A stretch of DNA of 64,000 bases from QHXW01 sp963847515 (GCA_963847515.1 CAWKAA010000007.1:248001-312000); one strand, 5' to 3'; numbered from the stretch's first letter, positions 35,889 through 44,589 are shown. Made by a program: numbers and translations. The notes: a model not told the origin generated them from the letters alone.

Positions 35889-37277
35889 GTGGAGAGCGAG
35901 AGGTCGGCTTACTTTCGCATGTCTGAACGGGGCTCGCTGAGATTCTCCAGGCAAGTGCTTGCCGTCATTCTGGCAGTATTACCCTTCTTGTTTGCCGCTA
36001 ACCAAAACATTCTCAGCAGGTTACAAGATCAAAAATGGGAGACGCCGTACGATGACTGGCACAAGGGCCATCCGTCCGCAAAGTGCCGTCCGTTCGATGG
36101 GCCGGGAGGTCTGGCTGATGAGGAGTGGTGTTACCGTTGCGTTGAGACCACCGGCCCGGAGTCTTACGAGACATCCTTCTACGCTTTCGATCCTGAGAAA
36201 CCAGTGTGCAGGCTCGAACAACTGCGCGCGTGGCAGACGGGGCCCTCTGTTGCGGAGGTGCAGCGCGCGATCGAATCCCAGCTGACGGCGCTCTATGGCC
36301 GATCGGATTCCAGCAATGCGGTGGGCGAGTGGTCTTCGGGTTTTTGGCAAGATATACGCCATTTTCGAGCAAACCAGGGCGAGGTCTACCTCTACCGGCG
36401 CGTGGAGCGCAGCCAGCCCGAAGCCGTCGAGGTGCGAGCACGAAGCGCCAGTCTCATCGCCGCGCGTGCTGAGGACGAGAAGATCAACGAACTGGATGCG
36501 GCGCAAACGGCGCCCATTGGAACGCCGTTCGATCACAGGTTGATCCGAGATCTGAGTAAGGAGTTTCCGGGATTCCTTACCTTGCTGAGCGAGGAGCCGG
36601 GCGAATCACGACGGCCGCTGCAACGCCAAACGCTCGCGCAACTCCTTGCCGCGGCGCGCGCTGCCCCGGCCGGGCGCAAACCCGAGCTGCTGCTCGCCGC
36701 CGATCGAGTGGCCAGTCTGCTTCTGGATCTTCAGAGAGGGGATCAGAATATCTATCGGCGCGAGTTGACCATCGCCGGGTTTCACTTGAATTACCGTTAT
36801 AACGAGCTGGGCGCAGTGTGGGCTTATCAGCGCGACTTGCTCCGGCAGGTGTGGCGCGATTACAAGAACACGGACTGGGGCGATGCGGCTTTCCTGTTAT
36901 TAGAACGTACCGGCTGGGACACGAGCGGAACTTGCGAATCGGGTTCGGACCAATTTCGCCAAGTCATCGCCCATGGGGAAGAATTCCTGGGCGGCCATCC
37001 GTCCAGCGCCTCTCGCCTGGAGGTGTTGCTCGCGGTCGGCCAAGCCTATGAAACGTGGTGGTCGCTCAGCCGAGCAGGTCCAAACAATGATTACGTGCAA
37101 CCGGAGAATTATCGCGAAGGCGCGGAGTCGGCGCGCCAGAAGGCCATCACTATTTATGAGGGCGTTATCGCGTTGGCGCCCGTAAGTATCGAGGCTGCTT
37201 TAGCAAAGCGTGAATTGCCCCGCTTGAAACTCAGCTTGGACACGGTGCAGCGGCGTTACTTTTGTGTCTACGATTAA
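35889..37277 (+). CDS. Membrane-anchored hypothetical protein with helical repeats
   Basis: 462 aa from GTG 35889 (an ATG at 35919 is also possible). One N-terminal membrane helix (QVLAVILAVLPFLFAAN) leaves the rest outside the cytoplasm. Several Cys residues follow (AKCRPF, EEWCYRCVE), then long helices that resemble degenerate TPRs (DQFRQVIAHGEEFLGGHPSSA). No family recognised. It precedes a secreted TPR gene and a MacB-type permease gene. Confidence 0.65.
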   Translation: MESERSAYFRMSERGSLRFSRQVLAVILAVLPFLFAANQNILSRLQDQKWETPYDDWHKGHPSAKCRPFDGPGGLADEEWCYRCVETTGPESYETSFYAFDPEKPVCRLEQLRAWQTGPSVAEVQRAIESQLTALYGRSDSSNAVGEWSSGFWQDIRHFRANQGEVYLYRRVERSQPEAVEVRARSASLIAARAEDEKINELDAAQTAPIGTPFDHRLIRDLSKEFPGFLTLLSEEPGESRRPLQRQTLAQLLAAARAAPAGRKPELLLAADRVASLLLDLQRGDQNIYRRELTIAGFHLNYRYNELGAVWAYQRDLLRQVWRDYKNTDWGDAAFLLLERTGWDTSGTCESGSDQFRQVIAHGEEFLGGHPSSASRLEVLLAVGQAYETWWSLSRAGPNNDYVQPENYREGAESARQKAITIYEGVIALAPVSIEAALAKRELPRLKLSLDTVQRRYFCVYD

Positions 37278-37344
37278 GTCCTTTGAAACTCAACTCCGGT
37301 CGTAATCATCCATATGCTTAGGTTAAAATGGCAATTCACGGCAA

Positions 37345-38196
37345 ATGAGGCATTTACTCGCAGTTGCGTTCGTCTGTGTGCCGCTTTCTGCGGCGGTCGC
37401 GGAATACGACCGGGCGCTAGATTTGTATACACACACCGACTACCAGGCCTCGCTCAACCTGCTTCTGCCGGCTGGTGAAAAGGCTGCGCCTGAATTGGCG
37501 CTGATCGGCCAGGACTACTTCATGCTGGGCGACGCCAAGCGCGCCACAGAGTTTTTCGAGCAGGCGGTTGCCGCAGAGCCCGGCAATTCGGTCTACCATC
37601 ACTGGCTGGGGCGGGCATTTGGCAGGCGCGCGGAAATGGGAAACCCGTTCACGGCGTTCGGCTATGCCTCCAAAGCGCGGCAGCATTTCGAGAAAGCTGT
37701 AGAACTGAATCCCAAGAATTCAGAAGCGGTCAATGATTTGTTCGAGTATTATCTCGAAGCGCCGGGCATCATCGGTGGCGGTATGGACAAGGCAGTAATC
37801 ATCGCTGAGCGGATCGCGGAGCACAACGCCGCCGAAGGAAACTACGCACGGGCCCGCATCGAGGAGAAACGCAAAAACTACAGCCGCGCCGAGGAGCATC
37901 TGCGGCGCGCCATGGAACTGGCTCCGCGCCAGGTGGGCCGCGTCATCGATCTGGCAAGGTTCCTGGCCAAGCGGGGCCGCTATGAGGAGAGCGAGCGAAC
38001 GTTCGTGGCCGCCGAAAAACTCGCGCCCAACGCCCCCAGAGTCATGTATGCACGGGCTGCGAGCTACATTGAGACCGGCCGCAACATCGAGATGGCGCGC
38101 GGCCTGTTGGAGAAATACCTGGCTTCCTCGCTGACCCCCGATGACCCCTCGCGGGAAGAGGCGCAAAAACTGCTGCATCAGGCCTCAGGCGGCTAA
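37345..38196 (+). CDS. Secreted TPR-repeat protein
   Basis: 283 aa. Signal peptide MRHLLAVAFVCVPLSAAVAEYDRAL; then about five TPR-like pairs (YFMLGDAKRATEFFEQAVAAEPGN, ARQHFEKAVELNPKNSEA, AEEHLRRAMELAPRQ). Likely a periplasmic adaptor. It stops 6 bases before the ABC permease gene, so co-expression is probable and it may assist that transporter. Confidence 0.8.
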   Translation: MRHLLAVAFVCVPLSAAVAEYDRALDLYTHTDYQASLNLLLPAGEKAAPELALIGQDYFMLGDAKRATEFFEQAVAAEPGNSVYHHWLGRAFGRRAEMGNPFTAFGYASKARQHFEKAVELNPKNSEAVNDLFEYYLEAPGIIGGGMDKAVIIAERIAEHNAAEGNYARARIEEKRKNYSRAEEHLRRAMELAPRQVGRVIDLARFLAKRGRYEESERTFVAAEKLAPNAPRVMYARAASYIETGRNIEMARGLLEKYLASSLTPDDPSREEAQKLLHQASGG

Positions 38197-38202
38197 GCAG
38201 CA

Positions 38203-39411
38203 ATGAACCTTGGTGAGGCGCTGAGTTTCAGCGTCCAGGCCCTCGAAGCGAACCCCATCCGTTCTATGCTCACCGGCCTCGGCATGGTGATTGGAACGGC
38301 CTCGGTAATCCTGGTAGTCACCATTTCACTGACCAGCCGCGATTATATTCTTGAGCAGATCGAAGGGGTGGGGTCGAACCTGGTTTATGCACAGGCCGAG
38401 ATTGGCACGCAGCAAGTCAATGCCCAGGTTGACGCCGATTTTGTGAAGCTCGCTGACGTCGACGCCGTACGGGACCAACTGGCAGGACGCATCGTCGCTG
38501 CTTCAGCCATCATGAATACCTTCGATCGTATGCGGATCAATGGCAAGGACCAGGACATTCAAGTGATCGGCACGGACGAATTCTACAAGCCGGTGCGCAA
38601 CATGCTCGTGCTCTCCGGCCGGTTTCTCGACTCGAGCGACGTCGCGCTGCGCCAGAAAGTATGCCTGCTGACGGAAAAGCTCGCCCAGCGCCTCTACGGA
38701 AGCACCTCGGCCGCCATTGGCAATGTCATCAAGGTTCACGAACTGCAGTTCACGGTGATCGGAACATTCAAGGAGAAAGTGGAGAGTTTCGGGCAATCGG
38801 AACTCGGTTCGGAAACCATTTTGATTCCCATTACGGTTCTGCGTTACTTCACAAAAGTGGAGCGCATCGATCCGCTGGACGTGCAGGTAAAATCGGCCGA
38901 TGACGTGGAGGCGGTCACGCAGCAGATCAAGCAGATTCTCGAGAGCCGCCATCGCCTCGGCGCTCGTTACCGGGTGCAGAATCTCACCGAGATTCTCAAC
39001 GCCGCCAAGCAGATCGCAACCGTTTTGAGCCTGGTGCTGGTCCTGGTCTCGGCCATCGCGCTGATTATCTCCGGCATCGGCATCATGAACATCATGCTGG
39101 TGACAGTGACGGAGCGCACACGTGAGATCGGCATCCGCATGGCGGTGGGCGCATCACGCAACGAGATCCTGCTGCAGTTCCTGACAGAGGCTGTGCTTAT
39201 CAGTCTGGCTGGAGGAATCCTCGGGATCCTGGTGGGAGTCTCGATTCCGCTCAGCGTGCAACTTTTCGTCGAGAACCTGGCGATCCCCGTCTCAACGGCT
39301 TCGATCGTTATTGCGTTCAGCGTCTCATGCGCCGTGGGATTGATCTTCGGCATGCTTCCGGCAAGCCGCGCGTCAAAATTGAATCCGACTGACGCCCTGC
39401 GCTACGAGTAG
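38203..39411 (+). CDS. MacB/FtsX-type ABC transporter permease
   Basis: 402 aa. The N-terminal helix with NPIRSMLTGLGMVIGTASVI is the family opening, followed by a periplasmic MacB-PCD domain and three C-terminal helices with TERTREIGIRMAVGASRNEIL. The type exports peptides, lipids or lipoproteins by mechanotransmission. No ATPase or membrane-fusion gene lies next to it, so partners must be elsewhere or the upstream TPR protein replaces one. Confidence 0.9.
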   Translation: MNLGEALSFSVQALEANPIRSMLTGLGMVIGTASVILVVTISLTSRDYILEQIEGVGSNLVYAQAEIGTQQVNAQVDADFVKLADVDAVRDQLAGRIVAASAIMNTFDRMRINGKDQDIQVIGTDEFYKPVRNMLVLSGRFLDSSDVALRQKVCLLTEKLAQRLYGSTSAAIGNVIKVHELQFTVIGTFKEKVESFGQSELGSETILIPITVLRYFTKVERIDPLDVQVKSADDVEAVTQQIKQILESRHRLGARYRVQNLTEILNAAKQIATVLSLVLVLVSAIALIISGIGIMNIMLVTVTERTREIGIRMAVGASRNEILLQFLTEAVLISLAGGILGILVGVSIPLSVQLFVENLAIPVSTASIVIAFSVSCAVGLIFGMLPASRASKLNPTDALRYE

Positions 39412-39476
39412 CTTTGCTCCCCTGAAGCGCGCGGGAGCGCCCGCCCACTTTTCGTAAGAGTAGCTGGCGCAGCATT

Positions 39477-39540
39477 CATTCGCCGTCTCGCCGCGTCTCC
39501 GTGTCGCCGCGTCGCCGCGTCTGCGATTCGCCGAATTGCG
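39477..39540. repeat. Degenerate 8-bp tandem repeat (GCCGCGTC type)
   Basis: About seven units of 8 bases with consensus GCCGCGTC (GCCGTCTC, GCCGCGTC, TCCGTGTC, GCCGCGTC twice, TGCGATTC, ending GCCGAATTG). It sits in the intergenic space after the permease gene, with no gene of its own. The style resembles the heptamer arrays around the element at 21.8 kb, but no inverted partner is visible here. Confidence 0.6.
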
Positions 39541-39550
39541 CCGCCCCATC

Positions 39551-39567
39551 ACCATCATGCTGATGGT
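39551..39567. terminator. Short perfect hairpin
   Basis: ACCATCA TGC TGATGGT, a perfect 7-bp stem with a 3-base loop, not followed by a T-run. It may terminate the permease transcript together with the GC hairpin near 39425-39445. Confidence 0.35.
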
Positions 39568-39665
39568 TCAGACGTCGCGGCTCTGTGCTTTATCTCTCAA
39601 TTCGCCTCGCGTTCCGCTACAATCCGCAAACAACCATCCCGTACAATACAGGCGAGAAGGTCTGC

Positions 39666-40490
39666 ATGGCGCCCTGGAAGAAGCTGCTGGAAAGACCCGA
39701 ATCCCGTAGCCACTTGGTCCAACTGTACCAGGCGGACGAGCAGGCTCTGGCGACAAATGTTGGGAAATATCTCTGCGAGGGGTATAAGCGCGGCGACGGT
39801 CTTCTCGTCATTGCAAGCCCGCAGAACAGGGACGCTTTTCGTGCCGAACTTGAGAAGCTGGGGGCTGACCTGAAAACCATCGTTCGGGCCGGGCAGCTCG
39901 CATTTTTCGACGCACAGGAAACGCTCTCCCGATTCATGATCGACGGCCAGCCGGACTGGGCCTTGTTCCAGGACGTCGTCGGATCGGCGATGCGCAAGGT
40001 GAGGTCCCAAACTCAATTCGCCGGCCTGCGGGCATACGGTGAAATGGTCGGCATTCTCTGGAAGGCCCGTCAGTTCTCGGCAGCCATCCGGCTCGAACAG
40101 TTCTGGAACAACCTGTTGACTCGATCATCCTTCAGTCTGTTTTGCGGATATGCTATCGACGTTTTTGGTAAAGATTTTCAAATCGCTTCACTCGACGCAT
40201 TGCTGTGCGCCCATACCCATCTGGTGCCGGCAACAGATGGCAATCTAGAAACAGCCATTAACCGCGCGATGGATGAGATCTTGGGGCCTTCTGCTCGTGA
40301 CCTCAAACTTCTGATCAAGGCGAACTTCCGGCCTGCGTGGGCTATTATGCCATTCGGAGAAGCTATGGCGCTCTGGCTTAGAAACAACCTTCCAAAGCAG
40401 GCTGACAACATTCTGGAGTCGGCGCGGCAGCACTACAATCTGATCCGGCGCAATGGCACCTATGGACTAGCGCGTTCTGCTCATCCATAG
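39666..40490 (+). CDS. MEDS-domain (DcmR sensory) protein
   Basis: 274 aa from ATG 39666 with GAAGG 6 bases upstream; 27 extra upstream codons are not needed. MEDS-domain features: SHLVQLYQADEQALATNVGKYL, GDGLLVIASPQNRDAF, LAFFDAQETLSRFMIDGQPDWALF and LRAYGEMVGILWKARQFSAAI. The domain occurs beside kinases and regulators that sense small molecules or redox state and is RecA-like in fold. A C-terminal helical tail of about 70 residues has no recognised function. Confidence 0.82.
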   Translation: MAPWKKLLERPESRSHLVQLYQADEQALATNVGKYLCEGYKRGDGLLVIASPQNRDAFRAELEKLGADLKTIVRAGQLAFFDAQETLSRFMIDGQPDWALFQDVVGSAMRKVRSQTQFAGLRAYGEMVGILWKARQFSAAIRLEQFWNNLLTRSSFSLFCGYAIDVFGKDFQIASLDALLCAHTHLVPATDGNLETAINRAMDEILGPSARDLKLLIKANFRPAWAIMPFGEAMALWLRNNLPKQADNILESARQHYNLIRRNGTYGLARSAHP

Positions 40491-40539
40491 TGATCGTTCG
40501 CAGGATTCGCTCTACGGAACCATTCTCGTCAAGTCTGAA

Positions 40540-41955
40540 TCAGTATGCTGGGGTTTCGGGTGCAACCAACTTGGGCGCCTGCAGGGCATCATGAGCGTTC
40601 ACTAGTCCGGCCAGGTCGAGCGCGTGCCCTGCTTCGGCGTTGTCCATGAACCACTCCCATACCCGGCCCGTTCGCAGGTTCTCCGCGCTGATCATCGAAA
40701 TCCCCACGTCGATCCCAATGACGTTTTGACTCACCCATCCCGTGCTGGGGTTAAATGCGTCCGCAAAACCATAGCGGCCGTATACCTTCTTGCCATATTG
40801 GACAAGCATGGTGCGAAGAGCTGGAATACAGATATCCGGCGCAAACATCAGAGAGCCCGCAGCCGCGCTGGGCACGACCGTGCCGTCAATGCGAGAATCT
40901 TCCAGATTGGTCCCCCAGTTGGTGTAGCCTTTCTCGCTGTCAGAAGCGGTGACGCCCCATACATTATTGGAATAACCGGGCCATGCGCGCGAAAGCTGCT
41001 TGGCAAAAACCTCCTGCTGGGCACGCGTGGCAGCCACCGAATTCGCGAAGTAATTCACATGAAGTTCATTGAAGTCCATCTGCGGTACCCCAGGCGTCGT
41101 GCGATCGCGAAGATCCACAAATGCCTGGGAGTACTGGTGTATGAACAGCGGACCTCCGCCCACATAGGTATAGCTCCCCACCTTAACTACCGGAAGGTTC
41201 CAATCGTCCCATGCGTCGGCAGAAATAGGATGCGTGTGCGAGCCGATTCCTAATACGTAGAGAATCATCAGCTCGCTGTACGTGTCCCAGCGGAAAGGCA
41301 GGAAGCCTTTCTCGGGCGTCCAGCCATGCGAAAAATAGGATTGGCTCCCGTCCATCATCCAGGGAAAATCGACACGTTCATAGATAGTAGTGGCAAGCTG
41401 GGCGATTTCCGGATCATCGTGAAAGTACTGTCGTGCTGTGAGGATTCCAGCCAGCAGGAGCGCGGTATCGATGGATGAAACCTCGCTGTGCCACCGACGC
41501 TCTCCTGTCACCGCATCCACGTAGTGGTAAAACCATCCGTGTTCTTGCGGCGCCTTCCTGGCAAAGTAATCCAGCGCGGCAAGCACGCGCTGGCGGGCCA
41601 TCTCGCGGCTGATCCAGTGATGGTCGGCAGCGATGCAGAAGCCGGTTAACCCGAAACCCGTGGCGGCGATACTGGCGACACCCGCATGCGCGGGTTTCTT
41701 TTCGGGATCACCGGTAGTCAATGCCCGGTCCATTACCAAACCCGTAGTTGGGTTAGTCTGTTCCCAGAAGTATCGAAAAGAGCGCCGGGAAAGATCGTCA
41801 AGCAGATCGTTATCGGCTTCGGCCAGCGTCTTCGATGCAGCGGGTTTGGCGGTTCCGCGATCCAAGCTCCGACTTGCAGCGACCCCCATTATCAAACACA
41901 AAAGTATAGCCACACGGCGGATTTCAATGATGGTAAATGAGATATCCTCAGACAT
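40540..41955 (-). CDS. Secreted glucoamylase-like (PF10091-type) protein
   Basis: 471 aa. A hydrophobic N-terminus (VAILLCLIMGVAASR) suggests export. Features of the glycoamylase-like family: RRSFRYFWEQTNPTTGLVMDR, ASIAATGFGLTGF, WFYHYVD, SSIDTALLLAGILTA, YSELMILYVLGIGS and DGTVVPSAAAGSLMFAP. Probably an (alpha/alpha)6 barrel acting on beta-glucan or related polymers; activity is untested in most members. It lies at the edge of the region leading to the polysaccharide cluster. Confidence 0.85.
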   Translation of the reverse strand: MSEDISFTIIEIRRVAILLCLIMGVAASRSLDRGTAKPAASKTLAEADNDLLDDLSRRSFRYFWEQTNPTTGLVMDRALTTGDPEKKPAHAGVASIAATGFGLTGFCIAADHHWISREMARQRVLAALDYFARKAPQEHGWFYHYVDAVTGERRWHSEVSSIDTALLLAGILTARQYFHDDPEIAQLATTIYERVDFPWMMDGSQSYFSHGWTPEKGFLPFRWDTYSELMILYVLGIGSHTHPISADAWDDWNLPVVKVGSYTYVGGGPLFIHQYSQAFVDLRDRTTPGVPQMDFNELHVNYFANSVAATRAQQEVFAKQLSRAWPGYSNNVWGVTASDSEKGYTNWGTNLEDSRIDGTVVPSAAAGSLMFAPDICIPALRTMLVQYGKKVYGRYGFADAFNPSTGWVSQNVIGIDVGISMISAENLRTGRVWEWFMDNAEAGHALDLAGLVNAHDALQAPKLVAPETPAY

Positions 41956-42338
41956 GTTCCCTGTAGTCGGCGCTTCCTGAAAAGGTTCTATTTAATACAA
42001 CTTCCCTATTTTAGTTCATTGTGTTACCAACTTGGGCGCAATCTGTCCCACTTTTTTTGGCCCTTTGACTTCAGGTACTTAGCGGTAGCTAGCAGCTTGC
42101 GCCTCGAACATCTCGCTATATAATCCAACCGAGCGAGACCAGTCTTTCATGGCTACCCTGTTCCACAAATGTGGCCGTTTTCGAGCACAACCGTACAGGT
42201 CGGCCATAGGCACAGTGGAAAAGCGGTAAGAGCAACGCCGTTTTGCCTTGGGTGAGATCGGTAAATTGTTGAAATACTTCGGGATTGCGCGTCCGGGGCC
42301 GCGGCAAGAGTTGACTGTGCTGCCAGAGTGCTGGCGGC
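41956..42338. other. Intergenic stretch, no gene recognised
   Basis: About 380 bases with no convincing ORF on either strand. A TTGCGC / 16 bases / TATAAT pair at 42097-42124 on the plus strand looks like a promoter but has no plus-strand gene after it. The upstream part (41980-42060) is AT-rich and probably holds the promoter of the minus-strand glucoamylase-like gene. Confidence 0.4.
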
Positions 42339-42491
42339 TTAGCCCGCGCGTTTGAAGTATTGTACGGCTCGCTCGTGCGCTTTGGCTGCTTTCTGCGTCT
42401 TGAAGGTACCGAGGTTCTTACGTCGCCCCGTCTTCGCGTCCTTCTTTCTTGAATAAAGCCGATACTCACCCGACGATATTTTGCGAATCAT
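42339..42491 (-). CDS. 50-aa basic conserved-looking small protein
   Basis: ATG 42491, TAA 42339. Begins MIRKISSGEYRLYSRKKD and ends ERAVQYFKRAG. Strongly basic, patterned as short beta strands then a helix (KTGRRKNLGTFKTQKAAKAHE). I recall similar short proteins in diverse soil bacteria, but no function is known to me. It could bind nucleic acid. A GGAG lies about 8 bases before the ATG, after an overlapping upstream ATG. Confidence 0.65.
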   Translation of the reverse strand: MIRKISSGEYRLYSRKKDAKTGRRKNLGTFKTQKAAKAHERAVQYFKRAG

Positions 42492-42548
42492 GCATTTCGG
42501 AGGAGCAATCGAACGGCCAGCGTCACTTTATCTCACTGATCTCAGTGG

Positions 42549-42701
42549 CTACTCCTGTGGCAGTGGTTCAAGCGGCGGCCCGATCACATCGGGACCGGGC
42601 TCGTCTGGATCCGGCATAGGCGGAATGGGCGTGCGCGGCGACGGGTAAGGATCCTGCGGAGAGGAATCCGGAGGCGGTAGCTTGGGTTCAGGGTTGGCCA
42701 T
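42549..42701 (-). CDS. 50-aa proline-rich small protein
   Basis: ATG 42701, TAG 42549. Starts MANPEPKLPPPDSSPQDPYP and ends PPLEPLPQE; about one third proline, acidic. It starts 9 bases after the stop of the membrane protein gene upstream, so they are probably co-transcribed. Likely unstructured; function unknown. Confidence 0.6.
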   Translation of the reverse strand: MANPEPKLPPPDSSPQDPYPSPRTPIPPMPDPDEPGPDVIGPPLEPLPQE

Positions 42702-42710
42702 GACCAGCGC

Positions 42711-42983
42711 TTATCGGTTCCGGCGATGATACTCACCACCGCCCAGGCCGCCTAAGTCGATCACAACGGCAACGACCAGAATTAGCAAATTAACGCCCTC
42801 TATATGCTGGCCCGTGTTCACCATCCAGGCATATGCCAGCGTTGTTAGCGGCAAGAACAGGAACCCGAGCACGGGCACAATCAGCCCATGATAGGCTCGC
42901 TCCAAGTAGTTCGAGAGGAGGAATAACGCCACCAGCACGATCCGGGGAAACGCCACGACCAGGATCAGCAAGAGGCAGGGCAT
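42711..42983 (-). CDS. Small integral membrane protein
   Basis: 90 aa from ATG 42983. Three hydrophobic stretches (LLLILVVAFPRIVLVALFLL, LIVPVLGFLFLPLTTLAYAW, NLLILVVAVVIDLGGLGGG) and a conserved-looking YLERAYHG between the first two. No function known. It heads a two-gene unit with the proline-rich ORF. Confidence 0.65.
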   Translation of the reverse strand: MPCLLLILVVAFPRIVLVALFLLSNYLERAYHGLIVPVLGFLFLPLTTLAYAWMVNTGQHIEGVNLLILVVAVVIDLGGLGGGEYHRRNR

Positions 42984-43108
42984 CAAGAATCCTCCGACAA
43001 CAGACCCTCAGGGTATCACGGGGAATGAAAACGCCCTGCGCGCTGCCTGCGGATGAACGTACGCGGCTTCACATTTGGCGGAACGAAATATCTGAAATTG
43101 AACTTAGC

Positions 43109-43157
43109 TGGTCGGGCCGCCGGGATTTGAATCCGGAACCTCTTGCACCCAAACACG
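43109..43157 (-). pseudogene. 3' fragment of tRNA-Pro (att-like remnant)
   Basis: Read on the minus strand: CGTGTTTGGGTGCAAGAGG, then a T-arm with loop TTCAAAT, then CGGCCCG A CCA. This matches the anticodon-to-CCA half of a tRNA-Pro (GGG anticodon region, one G short). The 5' half (acceptor strand CGGGCCG and D-arm) is absent upstream. Such 3' tRNA pieces are left at the distal end of integrative elements. The plus-strand ORF across it encodes GRRDLNPEPLAPK, a familiar tRNA-antisense artefact. Confidence 0.7.
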
Positions 43158-43308
43158 CCGCTGACTTTTTTGCATCACATGGTTTTTGCCGCGCGATTCT
43201 CATGACAAAGCAAGGGTTCGCCGTCCGTAGCGAAGCGAGAAACGGTCCGCCGCCATCCGAACTTGGCCAGGATATTGCCTGGGGAAACGAAAAACTAGAG
43301 GACTACGG

Positions 43309-43647
43309 TCACATGGGTGCTGGCGGCAAGCCGGTACCAAGGGTGTAATCCTCAATATGGCAACCGAGGCCGAAACCACGATCAAGAGGTTCCACTCGCC
43401 TGACCGTGACGTGGCATTGAAGCCGGATGGAGGATTCCGAAGAGCCAAGACTCTCCCCAGGGATAACAATCTCGCATTGCAGGCGCTCGCCAGGTTTGAA
43501 CGGCTCGCTGATGATGCAATAGAGGCCTTCACTGCTGAGATTCTCGGTGGTGCTCTCAACCGATGGTCCTTCGAACTGCCGGAACAGACGCACTGGCCAA
43601 TGCAGTGCTACCCGCGGGCGATTGCGGCGATCACCAGATACGGCCAT
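43309..43647 (-). CDS. PilZ-domain protein
   Basis: 112 aa, ATG 43647. PilZ motifs: RRNRPR (RxxxR-type) near the N-terminus and NLSSEGLY (D/NxSxxG), then beta strands with GERLQCEIVIPGE. It is a stand-alone PilZ and may bind cyclic-di-GMP to control motility or polysaccharide synthesis. The stretch 42984-43308 before it holds only the tRNA fragment. Confidence 0.85.
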   Translation of the reverse strand: MAVSGDRRNRPRVALHWPVRLFRQFEGPSVESTTENLSSEGLYCIISEPFKPGERLQCEIVIPGESLGSSESSIRLQCHVTVRRVEPLDRGFGLGCHIEDYTLGTGLPPAPM

Positions 43648-43668
43648 GGCGCGATGTTGGCCAATCCG

Positions 43669-44064
43669 TTACGAGATGGAAGAGACTGCTCGCTTCTTCG
43701 GTCCATCGAGCAGTTTCCTTATGGTATCACCCAAAGTGTCCAGGCGAAACGGTTTTTGGAGAAAGGCAAACTCGCAGGGCATGCTTTGATTGTCAGCCAA
43801 TTCTGCTGATGATGTTTCGGACACGATGAGGACGCATATCTGCGGGTACACGAGTCGAAGCCGAGCGATAAAATCGCTGGTGCGGTGATTGTCCAGAATG
43901 ACCTTCGCTACAACGAGGTGAATCGGTCCTTGGTGTCGGTGGCAGGCGCGCCAAGCCTCACCTCGGCTCCTCGCCTCCAGGAGCCTGAATCCAAAGGAGC
44001 GTAGAACCAAGGCCTGCGCTACGAGATTGGCAGGATCGTTTTCGATTAGGAGGACAGTCTGCAT
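43669..44064 (-). CDS. Receiver-domain protein lacking the phosphoacceptor Asp
   Basis: 131 aa from ATG 44064 (GGGGGC upstream); nine extra upstream codons are unlikely. Receiver fold: TVLLIENDPANLVAQALVLRSFG, VSETSS and the conserved Lys in FLQKPF. The strand that should carry the Asp reads LVVAKVIL, with Ala where Asp is expected, so this is probably a pseudo-receiver acting through protein contacts. It lies 21 bases upstream of the PilZ gene on the same strand. Confidence 0.75.
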   Translation of the reverse strand: MQTVLLIENDPANLVAQALVLRSFGFRLLEARSRGEAWRACHRHQGPIHLVVAKVILDNHRTSDFIARLRLVYPQICVLIVSETSSAELADNQSMPCEFAFLQKPFRLDTLGDTIRKLLDGPKKRAVSSIS

Positions 44065-44122
44065 AAAGCCCCCAAGTTTCCCTGCCATCACTGGCTGTAA
44101 AGCGGCGTTGGTCGGGGATGCT

Positions 44123-44269
44123 ATGAATCACATGCACGAGTTGCGCCATTGCTGGAAGTGCGGTCAACCCGAAGTGACTCCAGCTGCAGAGAGCGCATTG
44201 ATGCCGTGCGGCGAGTGTTTTTTTGGGTCCGGCATGTGTCCTTTCGCCACAGGGTGTTCAAGTTCTTGA
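44123..44269 (+). CDS. 48-aa Cys-rich putative zinc protein
   Basis: ATG 44123 with GGGG upstream. Contains CWKCG and CGEC spaced like a zinc ribbon, followed by two further Cys (MCPFATGC). No family known to me; chance coding is possible in this debris-rich stretch. Confidence 0.35.
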   Translation: MNHMHELRHCWKCGQPEVTPAAESALMPCGECFFGSGMCPFATGCSSS

Positions 44270-44459
44270 ATCGATTTTTCACAGAGCCCCATAAGAACTG
44301 TTCTAGACGCCAGAAGTGTTTCTGCAGCGGGCGTTCTAAACGGTCCTGACACCGCCTAGCCGGAAGATCCGACCACGTACCACTAGTGTTGGTGACTTCG
44401 AATGCGAACGTATCGTCCTGATTGGTGGCTGCGCCATTGTCCTCCATGAGGTTGACTCA

Positions 44460-44581
44460 CCATACCCGTCCGAAGCGGTTTTCCGGAGATGCGCTCATGC
44501 AGCGTTTGGCCTTCTAGCAGCTCCATGGCGATGAAGAGTGGCTGGTCGTTTTCGCCGATAGCGTCGTTGTCTCGCTGCGCT
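44460..44581 (-). pseudogene. Ser/Thr kinase fragment
   Basis: The minus strand encodes IGENDQPLFIAMELLEGQTL followed by HERISGKPL, the hinge region of an acidobacterial TPR Ser/Thr kinase (compare GEADGQPYLVMECLEGETL in the kinase at 25.4-27.8 kb). Nothing of the glycine loop or catalytic loop is found on either side, so it is a relic. Confidence 0.6.
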
Positions 44582-44589
44582 CCCACTGC

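Noticed and set aside
42097..42124. TTGCGC-16-TATAAT promoter on the plus strand
   Set aside because: No plus-strand gene or RNA structure follows; one such match is expected by chance.
42833..43348. 171-aa plus-strand ORF with RRDLNPEPL
   Set aside because: This peptide is the well-known antisense translation of a tRNA; the DNA is a tRNA-Pro fragment.
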